Program-made: the position numbers and the translations under genes
From: a virus
IMG/VR virus record: IMGVR_UViG_3300043411_000704
Span: 1 to 64,000 of that record
Strand: one strand, 5' to 3'
DNA length: 64,000 bases
Notes under the pieces: generated by a model
What the model saw: the letters and a program-made list of their open reading frames with translations, nothing else
Told to the model about the DNA's origin: nothing
Database searches by the model: none
Part shown: positions 41,887 to 48,886 of the stretch, piece by piece
Layout: every line of letters starts with the position of its first letter
Position numbering within the stretch: position 1 is the stretch's first letter

Positions 41887-41894
41887 TATAAATA
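41887..41894 (+). promoter_or_regulatory. T4-type late promoter box TATAAATA
   Basis: Exact TATAAATA 7 nt before the ATG at 41902, no -35; the context AATTTCGATG is nearly the same as at phoH (3214-3232). Confidence 0.78.
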
Positions 41895-41901
41895 AATTTC
41901 G

Positions 41902-42348
41902 ATGACACCAAAATTTGACGAATTATATACCCAATTAATGGAAGACCTTTCACAACAAGGAAAAGGATTGTTGGCCAATCAGGGAGGTGGAGGATCACCA
42001 GCCAATAATTCGTCAAAGCCTATTACAGCGCCTTCTACTAGTTCCGCACCAGCAGTCAAGCCTGCAACCAATCTATCAGGTCAAAAGCCTTTAAACAGCA
42101 CACAGCAAGATTTTGGGGTATTGTTACAAGATCCGAACGATAATACAGCAGCAGATGCGGTATTGAATCATTTGACTACTAATAATATTGATTTTAACGA
42201 TCCTAAATTTGCAGAAACACCTGAAGGACAGGCAATAGGACAAAGAATTCAAAAAAATCCTAAATTTGCAGATGCACTAGATCAGGCACAACAGCGATTG
42301 ATTGCCGGTGCATCAGATGCAACTAAACAAGCATTTGCAACACAATAA
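41902..42348 (+). CDS. putative internal head protein, Ser/Pro/Ala/Asn-rich
   Basis: 148 aa. MTPKFDELYTQLMED at the start matches the N-terminal motif of three other proteins here and includes an L-M-E site like those of T4 prohead protease substrates. Residues 20-75 are low-complexity (GGGGSPANNSSKPITAPSTS), and the C-terminal part is helical. A late promoter precedes it and the next gene carries the same N-terminus, so both may be packaged or core proteins; this rests on motif resemblance. Confidence 0.6.
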   Translation: MTPKFDELYTQLMEDLSQQGKGLLANQGGGGSPANNSSKPITAPSTSSAPAVKPATNLSGQKPLNSTQQDFGVLLQDPNDNTAADAVLNHLTTNNIDFNDPKFAETPEGQAIGQRIQKNPKFADALDQAQQRLIAGASDATKQAFATQ

Positions 42349-42388
42349 TATCATACATAATCCACTATCATTTTGTTAAATAATGTGA

Positions 42389-43063
42389 ATGACCAAGAAT
42401 TTTGACGTATTATATAATAGAATAATTGCAGAAGCAGCAGATGATTCTGAATTACCGGATTTTGGTCAGCAACAAGATCAAGGTGGTGATACCCAAATGG
42501 ATCAAGGATTGGCCGATCTTTCGCCTGATGAATTAGGTATGGACGAATCCAAACCAGTTCCACCCGAAGAACTAGAATTGGCACATTTGGCAATCAGGGC
42601 AGTAAATTTTGACATTAAATCTAAAGATGTTCATCAATATGGATTTCAGGATAATACGGGCAATAGAATATCATTTGAACAGATTCCTTCATATTTCGAA
42701 GAAACCAAAGACTGGAGACGTGTATTAAAGTTTATTGAATGGTTGATCAATAAATTTGAAGGTGTTAATTCTCAATGGGCAGAAGAACAGGAATTAAAAG
42801 GGAAGAATATTTTACAAAAAATAAGTATTATTAATCGAAAGAATAAGGCAAATCCTGAACTACAGTTGGATAATTCTAAACGGCTGGTTTGGACTCGTAT
42901 TATTTTGAATGCACTCATTAATTCAGATTCTTCTATGAACATTATTGGTTCGGATATTGATGAAAAGAGTTTACCTGATATATTCAATCAACTTAAACAG
43001 AATTTTATGCACAGTTCAACCGGATTATTCGCCAATAAACCAGTTCACCCAATCAACAATTAA
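42389..43063 (+). CDS. putative internal head or core protein
   Basis: 224 aa. MTKNFDVLYNRIIAEAADD carries the shared motif, and IAE followed by A matches the T4 gp21 cleavage rule (L/I-x-E, then A). Residues 20-60 are acidic and Gln/Asp-rich; 60-224 is a helical domain (AHLAIRAVNFDIKSKDVHQY, DWRRVLKFIEWLI). A TAAATA box (42377-42382) 6 nt upstream of the ATG supports late expression. Confidence 0.6.
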   Translation: MTKNFDVLYNRIIAEAADDSELPDFGQQQDQGGDTQMDQGLADLSPDELGMDESKPVPPEELELAHLAIRAVNFDIKSKDVHQYGFQDNTGNRISFEQIPSYFEETKDWRRVLKFIEWLINKFEGVNSQWAEEQELKGKNILQKISIINRKNKANPELQLDNSKRLVWTRIILNALINSDSSMNIIGSDIDEKSLPDIFNQLKQNFMHSSTGLFANKPVHPINN

Positions 43064-43072
43064 AAAAAGTTC

Positions 43073-43101
43073 TTGACATACACGTCAATCACATTTAAAC
43101 T
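43073..43101 (+). promoter_or_regulatory. sigma70 promoter with overlapping TTGAC/GTCAA inverted repeat
   Basis: TTGACA (43073-43078), 17-bp spacer, TAAACT (43096-43101), 9 nt to the ATG at 43111. The -35 is part of TTGAC-N6-GTCAA (43073-43088), an operator-like dyad that a repressor could use. Confidence 0.8.
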
Positions 43102-43110
43102 AATCTTGAT

Positions 43111-43398
43111 ATGAAGAAACAAACGTATACAATGATACAAGCGGATATTGATGGTGCAACAAAAGACTCTTTCGAGAATAATCCGATCACTAGAGCGATT
43201 AAAAGAAAAATTCATAGAAGTGCCAATTCATCCGCATATTTTAGAGATGTATATTACCAAACATCGGCTGGATACACCCGAAGTTTCTGGCTTCCAGAAA
43301 AAGCAATAGACCTGATTAACAAATTTGATGCGGGCAAAAAGGTTAAACCAATTACATTCACTATTGAAGAAAAGGCTGGCGATTCTATTTTGCGCTGA
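43111..43398 (+). CDS. hypothetical protein, 95 aa
   Basis: Not recognised. Basic start (MKKQTYTMIQADIDGATKDS), central RKIHRSANSSAYFRDVYYQ and aromatic residues. A strong promoter directly before it suggests early expression. It is followed by a TAAATA box and the phosphoesterase. Confidence 0.6.
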   Translation: MKKQTYTMIQADIDGATKDSFENNPITRAIKRKIHRSANSSAYFRDVYYQTSAGYTRSFWLPEKAIDLINKFDAGKKVKPITFTIEEKAGDSILR

Positions 43399-43413
43399 TT
43401 GTAAATAACCTAC

Positions 43414-44715
43414 ATGTCCAACAATTCATTTGAAATGGGTAAAAAGTATACATATAATGCTTCATCTGGAAAAATAACATTTCTATCTGAAGAAAAGTTT
43501 GGAAAAAATTTGGTTTATGATCGAAGCACAGTTAAAAAAATACTAGAATTGTATTCTGATTTTGATGGTGTTCCGCACACCGTAACCGAAATAAGTCAAA
43601 AAACAGGGGTTCCAAAAGATAGGGTGTTGTTTGTTGTTAAAGCATTAGGAAAAACTCACAGTTGTTTACCTGTGATTCCAGAAGAACTTGATGTTCATCC
43701 GGTTGAACAAATTGTAGATGATTTAGTTGAATCTAAAGAACATGTGGTAAAAGCAAAATTTGAAAAAGTATGCTTACAAAAAACAAAAGAAGATGCAGCA
43801 AATTGGTTGGAATTAAAATCGGGCAAACTTTCGCTGGTTAAGGACTATCTGAAAAATTTGAAAATCAGTTCTCCCGTTATATACAAACCGATTTTCACAC
43901 CAGTAAAATCAGGTGATGTATACCTTGCATCAGTATCAGATATCCATTTTGGTATTCAGCATTATGCCGAGAATGCATTTAACGGCAAACCATATGAATT
44001 TGAAGATATTAAGGAAATAATTGAAAACTATATTCATGATATTATTCGAGATGTGAATAATCGTAAAACAGGGTTTGAAAAATGTGTGTTAGTCAATGCA
44101 GGTGATACCCTACATTCACTTTCAGGATTTACTTCAAAAGGGACTAAATTACAGGATGGAGTATGGGGACATAAACAGTTTGTGCTTGCATTCGAAACGC
44201 TTACATTTTTAATCCAAAGTCTGAACAATATATTTGGAACAGTAGAAGTTAAATCGGTCGGGGGGAACCATGCATTTATAGAAGATTACATTCTCTTTTA
44301 TTCACTAGAGAAATACTTTGACAAGAACAACAAAATACTGTTTGATATATCAACCGCTCGATGGATGGATTTTGTGATTAAAAACACGCTATTTGTGGTA
44401 GATCATGGTAGTAGTGCAACCATTAAATCAGTTCTTCCCGAAGGCAGTAAACAACGTGAAGCATTTATTCAAAATATTTTTATGAACGTCAACACATCTA
44501 AGTATGATACGATTGATCATCGGGTGTATATCTGTGGGGACAAACATAATATTCAGTATGGTGAATATGCAAACTTTGAATTCGTGCGGTTTAGCACACC
44601 AGTAAAAGGTGAAAGCTATTCAGATCAATTAGGTCTTAAAAATAGACCGAGGTTTAATGCATTGGTAATCAATGATGATGGTATAAAAGAAATTCTAAAT
44701 TATTACGTGAAGTGA
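43414..44715 (+). CDS. calcineurin-like metallophosphoesterase with N-terminal helix-turn-helix
   Basis: 433 aa. Residues about 40-80 (HTVTEISQKTGVPKDRVLFV) look like a winged helix or HTH; from 168 on the phosphoesterase motifs follow: SDIHFG, VNAGDTL, GGNHAF, VDHGS and GDKHN. The 5 metal-binding motifs are complete. It could act on DNA or RNA 3' ends; the HTH suggests a nucleic-acid substrate, but this is inference. Coupled to the MBL gene (GTGA overlap). Confidence 0.75.
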   Translation: MSNNSFEMGKKYTYNASSGKITFLSEEKFGKNLVYDRSTVKKILELYSDFDGVPHTVTEISQKTGVPKDRVLFVVKALGKTHSCLPVIPEELDVHPVEQIVDDLVESKEHVVKAKFEKVCLQKTKEDAANWLELKSGKLSLVKDYLKNLKISSPVIYKPIFTPVKSGDVYLASVSDIHFGIQHYAENAFNGKPYEFEDIKEIIENYIHDIIRDVNNRKTGFEKCVLVNAGDTLHSLSGFTSKGTKLQDGVWGHKQFVLAFETLTFLIQSLNNIFGTVEVKSVGGNHAFIEDYILFYSLEKYFDKNNKILFDISTARWMDFVIKNTLFVVDHGSSATIKSVLPEGSKQREAFIQNIFMNVNTSKYDTIDHRVYICGDKHNIQYGEYANFEFVRFSTPVKGESYSDQLGLKNRPRFNALVINDDGIKEILNYYVK

Positions 44716-45527
44716 AAATAAAATTCGTAGGACATAGTGGTGCTTTTGCACCGATAGAAAAAGGTAATAGTAATATGCTATTCATTTCTGATAGTGGAAA
44801 AATGTTGGCATTTGATATGGGGACCACATGGCCATATATCTATCGCGATGAATGGAAAGCAGATTTTAAAGATATAGATGCACTTTATATTTCGCATTTG
44901 CACTCAGATCATGCGGCGATTGAACAATTTGCATTCTCCCGATTTTTTATGCCTAAAAAGGATAATAATGGGACAATCATCAAACCTAAATTGTTTATGG
45001 TCAAGTCTCTAATGAAAGAGGCATGGGAGACCACATGGAAAGGAGGACTCGAATCTTTACAAGGCAAGATTATGAATCTGACAGATTATTTTGAGTGTTG
45101 TCCAGTGTCAGATAATAAGTCGTTTATATGGGAAGGGTATTCATTTACACCGATTCAAACAGTTCATGTTAGATCTGGTTATATAATCAAACATTCATAT
45201 GGATTGGGTATTAGGAAACTGCCGGAAAAAATTACGGGCGGAACAACCAGACTTGTGGATGAATCGACATATGATTGTTATGTGACATCCGACACTATGT
45301 TTGATCCACAATTAGCTGAATTTTATAAAAAATCTAAAATAATTTTTAGTGATTGTGAGGTGTCACCATTTAGATCACATGTGCATCCCAATTATGATGA
45401 TCTAAAAACACTTGTGCCCGAATATAAGAAAAAAATGTGGTTATATCATTATAATAATGAGGCACCTACATGGGTGGAAGATGGATTTGCAGGATTTGTC
45501 AAAAAAGGACAGGAATTCGTTTTCTAA
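44712..45527 (+). CDS. metallo-beta-lactamase-fold hydrolase
   Basis: 271 aa, GTG start. SHLHSDH at 61-67 is the HxHxDH metal motif; further ligands occur in FDMGTTW, IQTVHVR, and SDCEVS. It resembles RNase Z/MBL-type hydrolases used by phages, and could process RNA or a cyclic nucleotide signal. Its start overlaps the phosphoesterase stop, so both act in one operon. Confidence 0.8.
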   Translation: MKIKFVGHSGAFAPIEKGNSNMLFISDSGKMLAFDMGTTWPYIYRDEWKADFKDIDALYISHLHSDHAAIEQFAFSRFFMPKKDNNGTIIKPKLFMVKSLMKEAWETTWKGGLESLQGKIMNLTDYFECCPVSDNKSFIWEGYSFTPIQTVHVRSGYIIKHSYGLGIRKLPEKITGGTTRLVDESTYDCYVTSDTMFDPQLAEFYKKSKIIFSDCEVSPFRSHVHPNYDDLKTLVPEYKKKMWLYHYNNEAPTWVEDGFAGFVKKGQEFVF

Positions 45528-46030
45528 TGAAAAATAAATTTACAATTTTACTTAAAACCGTGGAGATTCCGTTGAAAACCATAGTAAAAAACGGAGTGAA
45601 TCCATGTGATCGAACTGGATTTCAAAAATTATATGCACATCACTTATGCAAACCATCAACACATGTGATTTTGGATAAGGTTTTAGAATTATCTAATTCA
45701 CAAGGTATAGAGTTTGCTACACATAATTGTCGATGGATAGACACTATTGGTGAACAGACTGAAACAAAGTTTAGATCAACAAATGGTGAGGACGCTATTG
45801 ATCTACCTATAAGTCATTATATCAACTATATTTTGAAGGCACGACAGAAATTAGAAATTGCTCACAATGAACGGAACAGTGTTAAGTGGTATCATTTTGA
45901 CAGAAAATCAGACATCCAGAAAAGAATATATGAAGCTGAGTTCATGATTGGATATTGTTCCAAATTTAGAGCCGCAGATATCACATTTCCATCGTTCAAA
46001 CGTCAGTGGTTTTTAGATCTTTATTATTAA
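45527..46030 (+). CDS. hypothetical protein, 167 aa
   Basis: Starts MKNKFTILLKTVEIPLKTIV at TAATG overlapping the MBL stop. A soluble protein with KLYAHHLCKPSTHVILDKVLE and a C-terminal charged helix. Function unknown. It precedes the 2OG oxygenase with another TAATG overlap. Confidence 0.65.
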   Translation: MKNKFTILLKTVEIPLKTIVKNGVNPCDRTGFQKLYAHHLCKPSTHVILDKVLELSNSQGIEFATHNCRWIDTIGEQTETKFRSTNGEDAIDLPISHYINYILKARQKLEIAHNERNSVKWYHFDRKSDIQKRIYEAEFMIGYCSKFRAADITFPSFKRQWFLDLYY

Positions 46031-46521
46031 TGAATGACAAAATTAAAATTCATCCACATTTCGTTCGCAATACCGATCAAATTGTTTCGTATGTAAAAAA
46101 ACATTTTGATACGAAGTTCAAACCTCGGATTGGAGACGACCGACATACAGGTATTATACCAAAAGTATATTCAGATTTCTGCACTTTAAAGGATGTGGAT
46201 ATGGATAAACAGTTGATAGATCTCATTTTTTCAGATAATGATTTTGATCCTGATTTGAAAGATTTTTATAATTTTATTCAAATTCAACGATACCTACCTG
46301 GACAATTCATATGTCCCCACTATGACCAGTATTCCATTCGTAAATTACATTTGATAACATTGACATCAAGTGATTATGACGGTTTATATATCGAAGATGG
46401 ATTTGGTGGCATTAAATTTGCACCAGATGTTGCAGGACAGTATATAGATTTTGATAATTCATTGATTCATTGGGTTGGACCAGTTAGAGAAGAGCGGTAT
46501 TCTATGGTTATAGGTGAATAA
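46030..46521 (+). CDS. 2-oxoglutarate/Fe(II)-dependent oxygenase
   Basis: 163 aa from ATG 46030 (TAATG overlap). PGQFICPHYDQY supplies H97 and D99, SLIHWVGPV supplies H147, and R153/R156 in PVREERYS can bind 2-oxoglutarate, giving the double-stranded beta-helix HxD...H...R set. Prolyl-hydroxylase-like phage oxygenases hydroxylate proteins or nucleobases; the substrate here is unknown. The frame starting at 46006 would overlap the upstream gene further. Confidence 0.75.
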   Translation: MNDKIKIHPHFVRNTDQIVSYVKKHFDTKFKPRIGDDRHTGIIPKVYSDFCTLKDVDMDKQLIDLIFSDNDFDPDLKDFYNFIQIQRYLPGQFICPHYDQYSIRKLHLITLTSSDYDGLYIEDGFGGIKFAPDVAGQYIDFDNSLIHWVGPVREERYSMVIGE

Positions 46522-46560
46522 CACTTGAAATCCTATATTTGGTGTTATCAATATTAGATA

Positions 46561-47889
46561 ATGCCTAAATTTGTAAAACCTGAGATTGAAAAAAAGTTTG
46601 TCCCTAAATTTGAACCGCCCAAGTTTTTAATCGACCCCTTTTATAATCCGTGGAAGGACAATGTTTTTAAAAGAACAAACCTTTCCAGGATAATTCATAA
46701 TGCTAAATTAAAGTCTATTAAACTACCACCTCCTGGTGAAAATCTTCCACGAGTTTTACACTATTGTGCAGACCAAGGTGGATGTGCATTTTGGAGGCTT
46801 ATTTTTCCAGGTAATGAATTGCTGGCAAATAATAAAGCCGTGGTTCAGACAATGTATCAAATGCTGGCTGATCCTAGCGTATATAATGGGCTGTCTGCAA
46901 TCCGTTTACAACGGCAATGTAGTGATATTCAATTAGACTTCATTAAACATCTAAGGAATATCTCAGACTCGTTTAAACAACAGGGTAAAGAAGGATTCAA
47001 AATTATATATGAAGTTGATGACCTGATTTCCAATTCTGAAATAACCGACTTCAATCTGTGCAAAGCAGGATTCACTGATCCTAAGATTGTAGAAAATGTT
47101 AAAAACGTTATTCAGTATTGTCACGAAATGGTAGTCCCTTCACAATATATGGCGGATTATTATCGTAAACTACTTAATTACGATAAAATTTCGGTCATAC
47201 CAAATTATGTTCCAAAATATTGGTTTGATAAAGGTGTGACTGTCGAACATTCGGTAAACCGATATATTAAAAATAAAGAAAAACCTCGTATTCTATATGC
47301 AGGTAGTTCGACGCATTTTGATGTTGCAAACCTTAATGGTATGGTTGATGATTTTTATCATGTGAACGACGTAATCCTTCGGGATATTGAAATAGATAAA
47401 AAATATCAATGGATTTTTGTCGGTGGATATCCATATAGACTCAAAAAATATGTGGATGATAAAACTATTAAATATCATAATTGGACCTCCATGACCGAAT
47501 ACCCATCATTATTGAACAGCACTGATGCACAGATTATGCTAGCACCGCTGATGAATAATTCGTTCAATAAAGCAAAGGCGAATATTAAACTAACTGAAGG
47601 TGCTGCACTAGGGATTCCTACGGTTGCTCAGAATCTTGAGTGTTATAATTCAGATGGGTGGAAATATTTGTTTACTACTGGTGAGCAAATGATGGAACAA
47701 ATTACGGCTATATTAGCATCAGAAGACAGTTATAGAAGTGCGGTTACTAATGCTAAACAATATGTCGATAGATATTGGTTAGGAGATCACCTAGATGAAT
47801 GGACTAAGCTCTACACCACACCGTATGGAGACAGTTCAAGAAAAGAACTTACTGATTTTTATGAACGAAACAAAAAACAATTTGAATGA
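46561..47889 (+). CDS. glycosyltransferase family 4-like (GT-B)
   Basis: 442 aa. A C-terminal GT-B domain with ILYAGSS, then FVGGYP and the EGAALGIPTVAQN donor-binding loop in the place of the EAxAxGxP motif of GT4. Residues 70-240 form the N-terminal acceptor half. It lies away from the main carbohydrate island, beside replication genes, which leaves glucosylation of DNA possible as well as a glycan role; there is no dNTP-modifying enzyme to support DNA glucosylation. Confidence 0.8.
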   Translation: MPKFVKPEIEKKFVPKFEPPKFLIDPFYNPWKDNVFKRTNLSRIIHNAKLKSIKLPPPGENLPRVLHYCADQGGCAFWRLIFPGNELLANNKAVVQTMYQMLADPSVYNGLSAIRLQRQCSDIQLDFIKHLRNISDSFKQQGKEGFKIIYEVDDLISNSEITDFNLCKAGFTDPKIVENVKNVIQYCHEMVVPSQYMADYYRKLLNYDKISVIPNYVPKYWFDKGVTVEHSVNRYIKNKEKPRILYAGSSTHFDVANLNGMVDDFYHVNDVILRDIEIDKKYQWIFVGGYPYRLKKYVDDKTIKYHNWTSMTEYPSLLNSTDAQIMLAPLMNNSFNKAKANIKLTEGAALGIPTVAQNLECYNSDGWKYLFTTGEQMMEQITAILASEDSYRSAVTNAKQYVDRYWLGDHLDEWTKLYTTPYGDSSRKELTDFYERNKKQFE

Positions 47890-47890
47890 T

Positions 47891-48130
47891 ATGAAAGCAA
47901 AACCACCTATATTTCCTCCGAATAGAGTATTCCAAAATCATTGGTTGAATGGTATGACTGAAACCCCTGAATCTATTTTGGCGACTAAAGAATGGAGCGA
48001 TGCAATGAATCACTGTGATACCAAAGCTGTAGAAGCACGTAAAAATCTGGTGTTGGGCTCGTTAATGCAATTGAAACCTGGGACACATGGTGCCAGAATA
48101 TATTCAGAATCTGACCAAAAAACAATTTGA
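47891..48130 (+). CDS. hypothetical protein, 79 aa
   Basis: Starts MKAKPPIFPPNRVFQNHWLNG, one nucleotide after the GT4 stop region; longer frames would run far into that gene. Pro-rich first half, helical second half. Function unknown. Confidence 0.5.
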   Translation: MKAKPPIFPPNRVFQNHWLNGMTETPESILATKEWSDAMNHCDTKAVEARKNLVLGSLMQLKPGTHGARIYSESDQKTI

Positions 48131-48720
48131 CTGATAAATTTATGATAAAAGCACCTAGAATATATAAAAAAGAAGAACTAACTTTCGCCAATGTTGATGG
48201 TAAAGTAGAGGTTTCAGCCGCAGATAATAGTGCAATTCCTATTCTAACATCATTTCAATATGAGGATTTGCAGTTTCCTAAAGTTGATGACATGGTGGTC
48301 GATGAATTCAATATAAAATTTCACCAAGAACAATACCTTCCAAGTATTCTACATAAATTGGCTGACACAGCAGAAGAAATAGCATCACCATTGACATGGA
48401 AACGTGATTTTGATAATGTAGACGCCGATTACATGTCTGAATTGATAGGTGATGCAACCTTTGTGATTGCAACACCGAAAATATGCATAATGATACAACT
48501 CCGAAGAGATTTTGAGCCTCTTGTTATAAACTGCTATCGTCACATACATGAAGTTGGTATGTTATCAACTAAAACCCAAGTGTATAGGGATGTCTTGTAT
48601 CAAGAAATCATCTCCTTTGATAAATCAGATAGTCCGCCCGAATTTTTGATAACCGATACAAAAATGTATTGGATAAGAAAACCTTATAGTGTGTTTGAGA
48701 ATTTGATAAAACCTTTATAA
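48127..48720 (+). CDS. hypothetical protein, 197 aa
   Basis: A TTG codon overlapping the previous stop (TTGA) starts MTDKFMIKAPRIYKKEELTF; an internal ATG at 48142 is the alternative. Alpha/beta protein with DATFVIATPKICIMIQLRRD. It precedes a 47-aa gene by no gap and DNA polymerase by 166 nt. Function unknown. Confidence 0.55.
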   Translation: MTDKFMIKAPRIYKKEELTFANVDGKVEVSAADNSAIPILTSFQYEDLQFPKVDDMVVDEFNIKFHQEQYLPSILHKLADTAEEIASPLTWKRDFDNVDADYMSELIGDATFVIATPKICIMIQLRRDFEPLVINCYRHIHEVGMLSTKTQVYRDVLYQEIISFDKSDSPPEFLITDTKMYWIRKPYSVFENLIKPL

Positions 48721-48864
48721 ATGATCATAAAAAAGACTGATTTGAATGATATTAAATCCTGGAAGACCCGAGATTTATTGAGTGGTAAAATTAAATTTAA
48801 AGATAATCCAGCGCTTTTGTTGAAGATCAAAAAGGAAATTAGAAGAAGAACTAGACAAGGGTGA
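48721..48864 (+). CDS. small basic protein, 47 aa
   Basis: An unlisted short frame starting directly after the previous stop: MIIKKTDLNDIKSWKTRDLL, ending with KKEIRRRTRQG. Strong basic C-terminus and absence of any intergenic gap argue it is real; function unknown. Confidence 0.5.
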   Translation: MIIKKTDLNDIKSWKTRDLLSGKIKFKDNPALLLKIKKEIRRRTRQG

Positions 48865-48880
48865 TCAGATGTGGTAGATT
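48852..48880 (+). promoter_or_regulatory. promoter of the DNA polymerase gene, with duplicated TGATCA sites
   Basis: TAGACA (48852-48857), 17-bp spacer, TAGATT (48875-48880), 6 nt to the ATG at 48887. TGATCAGATG (48862-48871) and TGATCAAATG (48880-48889) are direct repeats 18 bp apart, one inside the spacer and one across the start codon, a layout that suits autoregulatory binding. Confidence 0.6.
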
Positions 48881-48886
48881 GATCAA

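Noticed and set aside
41442-41901. tRNA, tmRNA or RNase P RNA in the large gap
   Set aside because: No cloverleaf with a TTC arm, no tag peptide, and no RNase P P4 signature; GAGGAAG at 41569-41575 is a chance resemblance.
46561-47889. DNA glucosyltransferase for modified cytosine
   Set aside because: Fold is GT-B but no dCMP hydroxymethylase or other base-modifying enzyme is in the window, so DNA as substrate is not supported here.
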